A stretch of DNA of 64,000 nucleotides from Ardenticatenaceae bacterium (GTDB lineage: Bacteria > Chloroflexota > Anaerolineae > Promineifilales > Promineifilaceae): positions 33,762 through 97,761 of the forward strand of contig JACKBV010000014.1 in NCBI GenBank assembly GCA_020634315.1, given 5' to 3'. Shown here piece by piece: positions 20,922 to 29,935 of the stretch. The notes beneath the pieces were generated by a model, which saw only the letters and a list, made by a program, of their open reading frames with translations, made no database searches and was not told the DNA's origin. The stretch's first letter is position 1, and every line of letters begins with the position of its first letter. A program made the position numbers and the translations under genes.

Positions 20922-22448
20922 TTGGAGCCAAAAATACCAGCAAATACGGAAAAACAGGTTGTGAAGTTACCAACTATGGAAGCAAAACAGTGGGTTAATC
21001 ATTCTATTCAAACCAGCATTTATCAACCAATTCAATCACGAACAGAACAACTGCTGCGAAACTTGATTGTCGTCTTATTCATCCTCAGCGATTTGCTGAT
21101 GATGACACTGGCTTTTCATATAGGCAAAGTCGTTGCGATGGCCGTCAATCCCGCCATGACGCTTGATGGAACAAATAATACCTACACAGTCTTCATCATT
21201 TTGTCCTGGATTGTCATTTATGGAATTGCGGGCTTGTATGGACGCAGACGTCTTTTCAATAATGCTCATGAATTTCGGCTCATTTTCCAGGCGACAACAT
21301 CCGGGGCGTTGGCGATTATTTTCGTCGGCTATATGTGGCAGTACACGGTTATTGACAGATGGTGGCTGATGGTCGCCTGGGGGCTTTCCTTCCTCATGGT
21401 TGGTTTAGGACGATCTGGCGTGCGCTTGATCATCTATTTGATTAGAAAACGAGGCCATTTGTTAGTTCCGACGCTGCTTGTGGGTGTTAGCCCGGAAAGT
21501 TATTACTTGGGAGAACAGTTCGCACAATCAAAAAGCGCCGGCATACGCATTGTTGGGTTTGCCGATGATAACCTGCGCGTGGGAGCCAAATGGGGCAATT
21601 TCCCAGTTGTGGGGTCTATTGCGCAGCTCGACGAATTGATTCGCAATCACAACATTGAAGAGATCATCATTTCAACTGGATCGCTGGATCAGGAGCAATT
21701 GTTGTCACTTTTCAAGCGTTATGGCGTGGCTCAAGGCATCAATCTGCGCCTGACATCTGGTTTGTTTGAAATGATTACTACCGGGGTCAAGGTCGAAGAG
21801 ATCGCCAGTGTCCCGCTGGCACACATTAACAAAGTGCGTTTGACGGGCACGGCACGACTCACAAAGATGTTGACCGATTATTTCATCACCATTCCTGGTT
21901 TAATCATTGGGTCGCCGATACTTTTGGCGTTAGCTATTGCTGTCAAATTGGACTCGCCTGGCCCAATTATTCACAGACGGCGTGTTGTTGGTGTGAATGG
22001 CAAGGAGTTTGATGCGTTTAAGTTTCGCACGATGTATGTGAATGGCGATGAGATTTTAGCGCAGCATCCAGATTTGCAGGCGGAGCTGGCGCGGAATCAT
22101 AAATTGAAAGATGACCCACGTATTACACGAATCGGTAATGTTTTGCGGAAGTACAGCCTGGATGAATTACCGCAATTGTTTAACGTGGTACGGCAAGAAA
22201 TGTCGTTGATTGGCCCGCGCATGATTGCGCCGAATGAGTTAGCCAAATATAACCAGTGGGATGTGAATTTGCTGACGATGCGTCCTGGGATTAGCGGGTT
22301 GTGGCAGGTAAGCGGCCGTTCTGATCTGACTTATGAGGAACGAGTGCGCCTGGACATGTATTACATCCGCAACTGGTCGTTTGGCCTGGATTTGAGTTTG
22401 ATTGCACGCACGATTCCTGTGCTGCTGTTTGGCAAGGGTGCCTATTAA
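20922..22448 (+). CDS. Polyprenyl-phosphate sugar phosphotransferase (WbaP/CpsE type)
   Basis: Starts glycan assembly by moving a sugar phosphate from a UDP-sugar to undecaprenyl phosphate in the membrane. The 508-residue protein has four N-terminal membrane helices (residues about 45-180), a nucleotide-binding-like middle domain (VPTLLVGVSPES), a fifth hydrophobic segment (FITIPGLIIGSPILLALAI), and the catalytic bacterial sugar transferase domain with KLDSPGPIIHRRR, FDAFKFRTM, LRKYSLDELPQ and SLIGPRMIAP. The start is uncertain: TTG at 20922 or ATG at 20976; neither has good spacing to a ribosome binding site. yqeB follows after 8 nt. Confidence 0.9.
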   Translation: MEPKIPANTEKQVVKLPTMEAKQWVNHSIQTSIYQPIQSRTEQLLRNLIVVLFILSDLLMMTLAFHIGKVVAMAVNPAMTLDGTNNTYTVFIILSWIVIYGIAGLYGRRRLFNNAHEFRLIFQATTSGALAIIFVGYMWQYTVIDRWWLMVAWGLSFLMVGLGRSGVRLIIYLIRKRGHLLVPTLLVGVSPESYYLGEQFAQSKSAGIRIVGFADDNLRVGAKWGNFPVVGSIAQLDELIRNHNIEEIIISTGSLDQEQLLSLFKRYGVAQGINLRLTSGLFEMITTGVKVEEIASVPLAHINKVRLTGTARLTKMLTDYFITIPGLIIGSPILLALAIAVKLDSPGPIIHRRRVVGVNGKEFDAFKFRTMYVNGDEILAQHPDLQAELARNHKLKDDPRITRIGNVLRKYSLDELPQLFNVVRQEMSLIGPRMIAPNELAKYNQWDVNLLTMRPGISGLWQVSGRSDLTYEERVRLDMYYIRNWSFGLDLSLIARTIPVLLFGKGAY

Positions 22449-22456
22449 GGTCCATC

Positions 22457-23278
22457 ATGCTGTTTTCTGACCAACTTGTACTTATTCGCGGCGGCGGCGA
22501 CCTGGCAACTGGCGTTGCTTATCGTCTGCATCAGGCGGGATTTCCCATTATTGTGTTGGAATTGGAACGGCCGTTAGTCGTGCGGCGCAAAGTGGCCCTG
22601 GCAACGGCCGTTCTCGCTGGCTCTGTGCAGATCGAAGACCTGCATGGGCAACTCGTCCACTCCGTCGCCGAAGCCGAACAGCTTGTCCACAGTGAAACCG
22701 TCCCCGTTCTCGTCGCTCCCGACCTTGCCCCTGTCATCACTCATCTCCAAACACCCATCTCCATCTTAGTTGATGCACGGATTGCCAAGCGCAATATTGA
22801 CACGCATATCAGTCAGGCACCTCTGGTCATCGGCATGGGGCCAGGGTTTACGGCTGGTGTCGATTGCCATGCCGTCATCGAGACGATGCGCGGGCATTCG
22901 TTGGGGCGTGTGTATTGGGCGGGCAGTGCCCTACCAAACACGGGCACGCCGGGTATTGTCGCTGGGAAAGGGGCGGAACGGGTTTTGCGTGCGCCACAAG
23001 CAGGCAAAGTAAATTGGCAGTTGGCAATTGGCGATTCGGTGGAAGCAGGCAATGTGATAGGCGATGTGGATGGCGTGCCTGTTCTGGCCCCGTTTGCTGG
23101 TGTGGTTCGTGGTTTGATTGCCGCAGAAACGGCCGTTACCCCTGGCTTAAAAATTGGCGATGTCGATCCGCGTGGTATCCGTGACCATTGCTTCACCATT
23201 TCGGACAAGGCTTTGGCGCTGGGCGGCGCGGTGCTGTCCGCGATTCTTGCCTTTCACAACCGTCAAAACCGCGTATAA
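22457..23278 (+). CDS. yqeB: YqeB/EF2563-type selenium-dependent molybdenum hydroxylase maturation protein
   Basis: This family co-occurs with selenium-dependent molybdenum hydroxylases, in which labile selenium is part of the Mo centre. The 273-residue protein opens with VLIRGGGDLATGVAYRLHQAGF, a Rossmann-like loop, followed by ELERPLVVRRKVALATAV. It then has DARIAKRN, IGMGPGFTAGVDCHAVIETMRGH and a C-terminal biotinyl-like half (VEAGNVIGDVDGVPVLAPFAG). It fits the family along its whole length. It sits between a sugar transferase gene and murJ rather than in the hydroxylase operon 2 kb upstream, but its likely client is that enzyme. Whether the organism has selD cannot be seen here. Confidence 0.85.
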   Translation: MLFSDQLVLIRGGGDLATGVAYRLHQAGFPIIVLELERPLVVRRKVALATAVLAGSVQIEDLHGQLVHSVAEAEQLVHSETVPVLVAPDLAPVITHLQTPISILVDARIAKRNIDTHISQAPLVIGMGPGFTAGVDCHAVIETMRGHSLGRVYWAGSALPNTGTPGIVAGKGAERVLRAPQAGKVNWQLAIGDSVEAGNVIGDVDGVPVLAPFAGVVRGLIAAETAVTPGLKIGDVDPRGIRDHCFTISDKALALGGAVLSAILAFHNRQNRV

Positions 23279-23287
23279 TCCCCGCTC

Positions 23288-24898
23288 ATGTCTGAAAACC
23301 ATACAGAAGAAACGGCCGTTTCCGGTCGACGTCAGGTCATGCAAGCGGCAGGATTGGTAGGCGCCGCTTTCCTTGTCAGCCGTGTTGTCGGCTTAGGGCG
23401 CGACATAGTCGCTAAATATTATCTGGCTCTCTCCGTGCAGGCGGCCGCCTTTGACGCCGCGCAGCAGTTTCCCAACTTCATCTTTGCCGTTGTTGCGGGC
23501 GGCGCGATAGGCTCGGCCTTTATCCCCACCTTCTCCGCTTACTTTGCCCGCGACGATGAATCAGGTGCCTGGCGGCTATTTTCAGCCATTGTCAACCTGA
23601 CCTTCATTGTTACGCTGCTTGCCTCCCTTTTCACCTTCATCTTTGCTCCGACACTGACGCGTCTTTTTTTGCAAGAATCCATCATTGACCATCCCGAATT
23701 ATTCAGCCTCACGGTGCGCCTGATGCGCGTCATGCTGCTCACGCCGATGATTTTTAGCGTCAGCGGAGTCATCATGGGCACACTCAATGCGCGGCAACAT
23801 TTTTTGCTGCCTGCCCTGGCTCCCATCGTTTATAACCTGGGCATCATTGCCGGGGCCGTCCTCTGGCCTGCTGACCTGGGTGATGGCAAAGCGATGGGCA
23901 TGGCGGTGGGCACAGTCATTGGCGCTTGTGGACATTTGCTGGTGCAGTTGCCCGGTTTGCGCTGGAAAGGGGCACGCTATACGCCTCTGTTCACATTGCG
24001 CGATGCTGGCGTGCAGCAGGTACTTAAATTGATGGCTCCTCGCGTTTTGGGGCTTTCCTTTAGCTATCTCAATCCACTAGCGATGGTATTCCTGGCAGGG
24101 CGGATCGGCCCAGCCAGTATCTCGGCCGTGACGTTGGCTTCACGAGTGATGATGATGCCGCAAGGAATTCTGGGGCAGGCGATGGGCACAGCGACATTCC
24201 CCACGTTAGCGGCTCTGGCTGCACGCAATGCGCTCGACGAAATGCGCCAAATTCTTACCGACTCGCTGCGCACGCTGCTTTTCCTTGGCTTACCGGCTAC
24301 GGCTTTGTTGATTACGCTGGGCAAACCGGTCATTGCCATTTTATTTGAGCGTGGTGATTTTACGGCCGCAGACACAGCGTTGGTGGCTGCTGCACTGGCT
24401 TTTTATGCGGTGGGTCTGATTGCCTTGCTGTCGTTGGAAGTCGTGGCACGCGCTTTTTATGCGCTCAATGACACCGCGACTCCTGTCTTGGCCGGAGCCG
24501 TCCAGATTGCTCTGATGTTTGTCTTTGGCTATTTTCTTAGTGAGTGGATATTTCCCGCGTTGGGGTGGCTGTCATTAGGGGGGCTGGTGCTTGGCTACAG
24601 CATTTCTGGGTTTATGGAAGTTGGGGTTTTGCTGTGGCTGCTAAAGCGAAAAATGGGGCGGTTAAACGGCCGTTTCCTTCTCGACGGCATCTGGCGTATG
24701 GGGCTGGCAACACTTGTTATGGGCATTGCCAGTTGGGCAGTAGTCGATTACTTTGCTCAATCAAGCATTTTGTTGCAGTTAATCTTGGGTGGTTTAGTTG
24801 GCGCTGTCGCCTACTTTGGCCTGAGCTTTGTTCTCCAAGTCAAAGAAATTCACTGGCTCTGGCAAACCACACAACGTGCCTTGCAACGCTTCATTTAA
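23288..24898 (+). CDS. murJ: MurJ lipid II flippase (MviN family)
   Basis: Flips the undecaprenyl-linked peptidoglycan precursor across the cytoplasmic membrane. The 536-residue protein is strongly hydrophobic with about 14 helices. It begins with the family segment LVGAAFLVSRVVGLGRDIV, then FDAAQQFPNFIFAVVAGGAIGSAFIPTF. The middle AFYALNDTATPVLAG motif and an FERGDFTAADT loop are both typical of MurJ. It starts 9 nt after yqeB, so the sugar transferase, yqeB and murJ look like one transcript. A charged 20-residue N-terminal extension carries an AACGGCCGTT palindrome. Confidence 0.92.
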   Translation: MSENHTEETAVSGRRQVMQAAGLVGAAFLVSRVVGLGRDIVAKYYLALSVQAAAFDAAQQFPNFIFAVVAGGAIGSAFIPTFSAYFARDDESGAWRLFSAIVNLTFIVTLLASLFTFIFAPTLTRLFLQESIIDHPELFSLTVRLMRVMLLTPMIFSVSGVIMGTLNARQHFLLPALAPIVYNLGIIAGAVLWPADLGDGKAMGMAVGTVIGACGHLLVQLPGLRWKGARYTPLFTLRDAGVQQVLKLMAPRVLGLSFSYLNPLAMVFLAGRIGPASISAVTLASRVMMMPQGILGQAMGTATFPTLAALAARNALDEMRQILTDSLRTLLFLGLPATALLITLGKPVIAILFERGDFTAADTALVAAALAFYAVGLIALLSLEVVARAFYALNDTATPVLAGAVQIALMFVFGYFLSEWIFPALGWLSLGGLVLGYSISGFMEVGVLLWLLKRKMGRLNGRFLLDGIWRMGLATLVMGIASWAVVDYFAQSSILLQLILGGLVGAVAYFGLSFVLQVKEIHWLWQTTQRALQRFI

Positions 24899-25039
24899 TC
24901 CTCAAGCATTAGCCAGATAACTCATGATTTCCCTGCCATGTTAAACGCAGTGGTAGTTGATTGGTCATTGCGGGTAAACATCAACGCGGCAACAAATCAT
25001 CGACGGTTCCTTGATAGAGCCAAGAAATCGTCAATAAAC

Positions 25040-25061
25040 AAAAAACCCGGCATAAGCCGGG
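25040..25061 (-). terminator. Rho-independent terminator for the minus-strand gene
   Basis: CCCGGC ATAA GCCGGG; on the minus strand the stem is followed by six T. It lies 32 nt after the stop of the gene at 25093-25887. Confidence 0.85.
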
Positions 25062-25092
25062 CTATCATGTCTGTGTAAATAGTTTAGATTTG

Positions 25093-25887
25093 TTAGTTAC
25101 CAGAAAGAGCGGCAGCGCTGTTCATGATAACCGAACCAAAGGTGAGTAGTTCGCCATTTACCCAAACTTCAAGTGTATACTCGCCTGTTTGGAATCCTTC
25201 TTCTGGCCCATAAAAAATGTAACCGGGGCCATTGTCACCATACTCCCACAACTCGTTGCCACCATCGACGACAACACCATTATGACGCCACACCCAAGCC
25301 CATTCCATACCATCAGCCATGGCATCGTACGAGAATGTTGCATAGAGTGTAAAAAATCCTTGCGGGAAAATCCGGCCAGGATTTTTAGCTTCATAATTAT
25401 CTGTGATTTCAGTCGAAAAGAGGATCTCCCCCAAAGCTGTGTCTGGATTCAAGTCCGCAGTTGGCTCAAAACGGTCATATTCTGCGGGTAATTGTGGTGT
25501 TGCCAGAGATGCATCGCTATCAAGGCGCAAAACATCGACAACATTCACAACTTCCGGTTCTATCACAAGTGATTCTGCTTCAGCATTACGTCTATCAAGT
25601 AACGCTACAATTTCTTCTTCAGGGGGTTTGGCATTGGTGAGGAGGGCGACACGAATAATTGTGTCTTGGGGGGTACGCCAAGCGTAAGCGGCAAAAGCCA
25701 TAGTCATGAGCAAAAGCACGAAGCTCGTAGACGAATACCGCTGCAAACGCTTTTCAGCTTGCTGTCTCAAGAAAAAGTATGGCGATCGTTTCAGCTCACG
25801 CCAGGCTTTTACAGAGCTGATTAACATTATGAGGGTGAGCAAAAGCAATGTGCCCAACACCCAGGGTATGATCGTTTCAGCTATCAA
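25093..25887 (-). CDS. Hypothetical membrane-anchored extracellular protein
   Basis: 264 residues. The start is a TTG with GAGG 8 nt upstream. Two hydrophobic helices (WVLGTLLLLTLIMLISSV; SSTSFVLLLMTMAFAAYAW) flank a basic cytosolic loop (ELKRSPYFFLRQQAEKRLQRY). After residue about 75 a soluble domain follows with an acidic linker and beta-rich tail (FFTLYATFSYDAMADGMEWAWVWRHNG, GEYTLEVWVNGELL). The tail reads like a ligand-binding beta-sandwich. No family recognised. It is convergent with murJ and ends in its own terminator. Confidence 0.7.
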   Translation of the reverse strand: MIAETIIPWVLGTLLLLTLIMLISSVKAWRELKRSPYFFLRQQAEKRLQRYSSTSFVLLLMTMAFAAYAWRTPQDTIIRVALLTNAKPPEEEIVALLDRRNAEAESLVIEPEVVNVVDVLRLDSDASLATPQLPAEYDRFEPTADLNPDTALGEILFSTEITDNYEAKNPGRIFPQGFFTLYATFSYDAMADGMEWAWVWRHNGVVVDGGNELWEYGDNGPGYIFYGPEEGFQTGEYTLEVWVNGELLTFGSVIMNSAAALSGN

Positions 25888-25988
25888 ATATTACCTCTTC
25901 CCGTCTTCATCTCCAACCTTTCCGCCAGACATTATAGATAATATGGATAAGGCAGGCAAGTCCTATGCTATTAACGGGTTCTTCACAA

Positions 25989-26048
25989 GTGGCAAATGCC
26001 ACTAAAGTATCACTTAACTGTCCCTAAATTTGTGACAGGTACTGTCAC
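25989..26048. repeat. Two small hairpins in the gap before the riboflavin-type gene
   Basis: AGTGGCA-AA-TGCCACT (25989-26004) and GTGACAG-GTA-CTGTCAC (26032-26048) are perfect small palindromes. They lie upstream of a TATAAT at about 26103 and could be protein binding sites. No FMN-riboswitch-like conserved core is visible. The rest of the 250-nt gap shows nothing more. Confidence 0.4.
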
Positions 26049-26144
26049 AGCATATTCGACTATACCGCAGATGAGCAAAAAAGACATCTATAACGGGTTG
26101 AGTATAATTAAACGTTAAACCCTGAGAGTGGAGTAAGACACGTG

Positions 26145-27470
26145 ATGAATGGAATAACCGTACAAAAAATGGCATGTGCGCGGCTGCCGACTGCCATGGG
26201 CACGTTCTCTTTGTGCTTATATCACAACAGTTATGAGAACAAAGAGCATTTGGCATTGGTTATGGGCGATGTGGATGGACAAGATGATGTATTGGTACGT
26301 GTTCATTCCGAATGCTTTACCGGAGATGTATTGGGATCACATCGTTGTGATTGTGGGCCACAGTTAGAGCGGGCTATGGAGTTAATTGCGGCAGAAGGAC
26401 AGGGGGTAATTGTTTATCTGCGGCAGGAAGGGCGCGGCATTGGCCTGCTCGATAAATTGCGAGCCTATAATTTGCAAGACAAAGGGTATGACACGGTTGA
26501 TGCAAACTTGTTGCTTGGTCATCAGGCAGATGCCCGTGATTATACGATTGCGGCCTTGATTTTGCGCGATCTGGGGATTCATTCGATGCGCTTGCTGACG
26601 AATAATCCGCTTAAGATTGAAAGTTTACAGGCGTTGGGGCTTGTGGTGCATGAGCGCGTGCCGTTGTATACAGAGGTGACTAATGAAAATGCTGCTTATC
26701 TGGCGACGAAAGTGGCAAAGATGCGGCATATGCTGAATTTGGATTTGCTGCCAATTCACCAGTCTGGTTTATCTGTTGACGCGATTGCAACAGTCAACGG
26801 CCGTTCCCCCACCCCGCAACGGCCGTTTGTCACCATCAGCTATGCACAAAGTTTGGATGGCTCCATCACCAGTCGGCGTGGTCAGCCGACAGCCCTTAGC
26901 AGCCATGACAGCATGGCCTTCACCCATAAACTGCGTGCGACACATGACGCCATATTAGTCGGCATTGGCACGGTGTTGGCTGATGATCCGCTTCTGACAG
27001 TGCGCCTGGTAGAGGGCAAGCACCCACAACCAATCATTTTGGACAGCCAACTGCGCCTGCCTTTGCAGGCTGGCATTTTACAACACCCGACACATACCCC
27101 GTGGATCGTTGCCAGCGAAACGGCCGTTCAAGAACGTCAAACCGCTTTAGAAGCGGCTGGCGCACGCATTTTACGCGTGCCCACCAATGCAAATGGACAA
27201 ATCGACCTGACAAGCTTGCTTGCCCGGCTGCGTCTGGAAGGCGTCAACACATTGATGGTTGAAGGTGGAGCACGAGTGATTACAAACTTTTTAGCACAAC
27301 AATTAGTCGATAGAGTTGTGGTCACAATCGCACCTGTCTTAGTGGGTGGGCTACATGCCGTGGAGACACCCCATTCTCTTCCCAAACTCCCCCGGCTGCA
27401 CCACGTGCGTTACCAACGTTTGGATGACGATCTGGTTTTTATGGGTGACATCGATTGGGGTGCGGCATGA
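26145..27470 (+). CDS. GTP cyclohydrolase II fused to RibD-type reductase domain
   Basis: Residues 1 to about 200 are RibA, which opens GTP to the first pyrimidine of riboflavin and deazaflavin synthesis. The zinc-binding cysteines are C58, C69 and C71 (GTG-start numbering) in ECFTGDVLGSHRCDCG, followed by RQEGRGIGLLDKLRAY. Residues from about 225 are the RibD C-terminal, dihydrofolate-reductase-like domain (FVTISYAQSLDGSITSRRG, ILVGIGTVLADDP, LMVEGGARV). The RibD deaminase and a DHBP synthase domain are absent, so this is an unusual pairing. The ATG at 26145 is preferred over GTG at 26142 because of the GGAG spacing. The stop overlaps the next ATG. Confidence 0.9.
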   Translation: MNGITVQKMACARLPTAMGTFSLCLYHNSYENKEHLALVMGDVDGQDDVLVRVHSECFTGDVLGSHRCDCGPQLERAMELIAAEGQGVIVYLRQEGRGIGLLDKLRAYNLQDKGYDTVDANLLLGHQADARDYTIAALILRDLGIHSMRLLTNNPLKIESLQALGLVVHERVPLYTEVTNENAAYLATKVAKMRHMLNLDLLPIHQSGLSVDAIATVNGRSPTPQRPFVTISYAQSLDGSITSRRGQPTALSSHDSMAFTHKLRATHDAILVGIGTVLADDPLLTVRLVEGKHPQPIILDSQLRLPLQAGILQHPTHTPWIVASETAVQERQTALEAAGARILRVPTNANGQIDLTSLLARLRLEGVNTLMVEGGARVITNFLAQQLVDRVVVTIAPVLVGGLHAVETPHSLPKLPRLHHVRYQRLDDDLVFMGDIDWGAA

Positions 27471-28498
27471 ACAGTCATGCGCTTTTCTTTACAAACCCCT
27501 ATACGGTGACGGTTCAACCGAAGCCTTTGCGGCCACCGAGTGATGGCGAACTGTTGGTACAGACGTTGATTTCCGCTATCAGTCCTGGCACAGAAATGCT
27601 GGTTTATCGAGGGCAATTACCGACGGACATCGTTCTTGATGAAACCATCACAGCCCTGTCCGGGGCGACGCTGTATCCCTTGCAATATGGCTATGCCGTC
27701 GTTGGGCGAGTTGTCGCCATTGGGCCAAATGTTTCTGAGACATGGCACCGACGATTGGTTTTCGCCTTTAATCCGCATGAAACGCATTTCCTGGCACGCC
27801 CTGAACAATTGCTGCCACTGCCCGCAGACATGTTGCCAGAAACGGCCGTTTTCCTACCCAACATGGAAACGGCCGTTTCCTTCCTCATGGACGGCCAACC
27901 GATGATTGGGGAGCAAGTAGCCGTGTTGGGTCAGGGCATTGTTGGGCTGTTGGCGACAGCATTGTTGGCGCAGCACCCACTCTCCCGTTTAATGACAGTG
28001 GATCATTACCCATTGCGTCGCGAATGGTCAGAACGCTTGGGTGCGCATGCCAGCTTGCACCCGGATGATGACATTTTGGCTCATTTGCAGGCAGACAGCC
28101 CTTATGCCGGGGCAGATTTGACCTATGAACTAAGCGGCAGCCCGGCCGCGTTAAATCAGGCAATTGACATAACAGGGTATAACGGCCGTATTCTTGTCGG
28201 TTCCTGGTACGGCCAAAAGCAAGCGCCGCTTAACCTGGGTGGCCGCTTTCATCGCAGCCACATGCGCCTGATTAGCAGCCAGGTGAGCCACATTGCGCCG
28301 CAGTGGAGCGGACGCTGGAGCAAGACACGCCGCATGCAAATTGCCTGGCAAATGTTGGCAAACCTGCGTCCGGAACAATTAGTCACCCACCGATTCTCTT
28401 TTGCCGATGCCGCAGCAGCTTATCGCTTGCTGGATGAACAGCCGGAAACGGCCGTTCAAGTGCTGCTGACCTATGACACGGAAACGGCCGTTGTGTGA
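27467..28498 (+). CDS. MDR-family (alcohol dehydrogenase-like) oxidoreductase
   Basis: A 343-residue medium-chain dehydrogenase/reductase. The N-terminal GroES-like half includes LISAISPGTEMLVYRGQLP and YPLQYGYAVVGRVVAIG. The Rossmann half has VAVLGQGIVGLLATALL and ADLTYELSGSPAALNQAI. The cysteines and histidine that bind catalytic and structural zinc in classic alcohol dehydrogenases are missing, so it is probably zinc-free or unusual. ATGA overlap with the RibA-RibD fusion implies coupled translation and a shared pathway. The substrate is unknown. The coding sequence carries five AACGGCCGT palindromes. Confidence 0.85.
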   Translation: MNSHALFFTNPYTVTVQPKPLRPPSDGELLVQTLISAISPGTEMLVYRGQLPTDIVLDETITALSGATLYPLQYGYAVVGRVVAIGPNVSETWHRRLVFAFNPHETHFLARPEQLLPLPADMLPETAVFLPNMETAVSFLMDGQPMIGEQVAVLGQGIVGLLATALLAQHPLSRLMTVDHYPLRREWSERLGAHASLHPDDDILAHLQADSPYAGADLTYELSGSPAALNQAIDITGYNGRILVGSWYGQKQAPLNLGGRFHRSHMRLISSQVSHIAPQWSGRWSKTRRMQIAWQMLANLRPEQLVTHRFSFADAAAAYRLLDEQPETAVQVLLTYDTETAVV

Positions 28499-28589
28499 AC
28501 GCGTCCCTTTTGCTACAGTTGCGGTGAACGCCGGGCGTCGGGCGTCAGCATACGATCAACCATGACGCAGCAATCAGGAGAAGTTATTT

Positions 28590-29831
28590 ATGATGAAAAG
28601 GCTTGCATTATTGCTCGTTATTTTTTTGTTGGTGGCTTGCGGTCAGGCAGACCCTACCCCAGCACCCGTGCCGACGGCTGTTGTCGCTGTGCCAACTGCG
28701 GCCATAGCCGAGGCGACGGCAACGGCCGTTGCCACGGCCACCGCTGAGCCAACACTGCCCCCACCACCGACAGCCGCACCGGCAACGGCCGTGCCCACCG
28801 TCACCATCACGCCATCGCCCACAGCAACAGCCACCCCAGAACCGGTTGCCCTCTTTGCGCTGGCAGATTTTGGCACAGATCGCAACCCGCTTACCGGCGA
28901 ATTGGTCGCTGATCCAGAAAACTTGCAGCGCCGCCCCATAGCTGTGAAATTGTCAAACTCTCCGCCAGAGTACACACGCCCGCAATTTGGCCTTAACCAG
29001 GCTGATTTGGTGTTTGAACATGTCACGGAAGGGCCAATTACACGCTTTACGGCCGTTTTCTACAGCCAGACCCCGCCGGAAATTGGCCCCATTCGCAGCG
29101 CCCGCCTCATTGATGTCGAAATTCCGGCTATGTACCAATCTGCCCTCGTCTTTTCCGGGGCCAGCAGCGGTGCCGATGGCGTCTACAATCGGCTTGCCGC
29201 TTCCGACATTCGCCAATATCTGGTGCGCGACATCGCCGGGGAAATTGGCTACTTCCGCACAGATGAAGAAGAGAAGCCTTGGGAACATCGCCTGCATGCC
29301 ATTCCTGCCGACCTGTGGACGCGCATGGAAACGATGGACATCAATCAGCCGCCGAATTACCCGATGGTCATGGCGTTTACCAGCGAACCACCGGCCGCTG
29401 GCGCGGCGGCAACAAAGGTGACAATCAATTACCGCGATTGGACGTTGGTTGAATGGGAATATGATGCGGAAAACGGCCGTTACTGGCGCTGGACAGATGG
29501 CGAACCACATCTCGACGCCAATACGATGGAACAAGTCAGTGCCGCCAACGTCGTCATCGTTTATGCCATTCACCAGCAAGTCCTGTCCATCTGCGAAAGC
29601 CAATCTGGCACGGTTTGCAATGCGAACTCGACAGAAATCCAGATTTGGGGCGAAGGAGATGCCATCATCATCCGTGATGGACAGCAGTATGCCGCAACCT
29701 GGAAACGGGAAAAGCGCGGCGATATGCTCACCTTTTATGATGCAGAAGGAAACCCGGTGCCGCTGCAAGTTGGCAATACCTGGTTCCAGGTTGTCCCCTA
29801 TCATTACAACAACCCGGTAACGATTGAGTAG
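28590..29831 (+). CDS. DUF3048 (YerB-like) lipoprotein
   Basis: 413 residues. The lipoprotein signal MKRLALLLVIFLLVACGQ has a lipobox LVAC; AGGAG precedes the start. A low-complexity Ala/Thr/Pro linker (about residues 22-85) extends from the membrane. The rest is the DUF3048 domain: RRPIAVKLSNSPPEYTRPQFG, ADLVFEHVTEGPITRFTAVF, IGPIRSARLIDVEI, and the C-terminal GDAIIIRDGQQYAATWKR with WFQVVPYH. The family is extracytoplasmic and its biochemical role is not established. The linker is unusually rich in the AACGGCCGT octamer. A bidirectional terminator follows. Confidence 0.9.
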   Translation: MMKRLALLLVIFLLVACGQADPTPAPVPTAVVAVPTAAIAEATATAVATATAEPTLPPPPTAAPATAVPTVTITPSPTATATPEPVALFALADFGTDRNPLTGELVADPENLQRRPIAVKLSNSPPEYTRPQFGLNQADLVFEHVTEGPITRFTAVFYSQTPPEIGPIRSARLIDVEIPAMYQSALVFSGASSGADGVYNRLAASDIRQYLVRDIAGEIGYFRTDEEEKPWEHRLHAIPADLWTRMETMDINQPPNYPMVMAFTSEPPAAGAAATKVTINYRDWTLVEWEYDAENGRYWRWTDGEPHLDANTMEQVSAANVVIVYAIHQQVLSICESQSGTVCNANSTEIQIWGEGDAIIIRDGQQYAATWKREKRGDMLTFYDAEGNPVPLQVGNTWFQVVPYHYNNPVTIE

Positions 29832-29860
29832 CACAGCTCGTTACCGGTTCCCTGACAAAC

Positions 29861-29896
29861 AAAAGAGGCATGACCGTTATGGTCATGCCTCTTTTT
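29861..29896. terminator. Bidirectional terminator between convergent genes
   Basis: AAAAGAGGCATGACC pairs perfectly with GGTCATGCCTCTTTT around GTTAT, flanked by A and T tracts. It serves both the DUF3048 gene and the minus-strand anti-sigma-like gene. Confidence 0.9.
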
Positions 29897-29935
29897 CTAT
29901 TCCAAAGATTGGCCTGCCAATCTCCCGCTTACCTG

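Noticed and set aside
26041..26144. FMN riboswitch ahead of the RibA-RibD gene
   Set aside because: The conserved AGGG-type core and the six-stem layout are not visible, and the space is too short.
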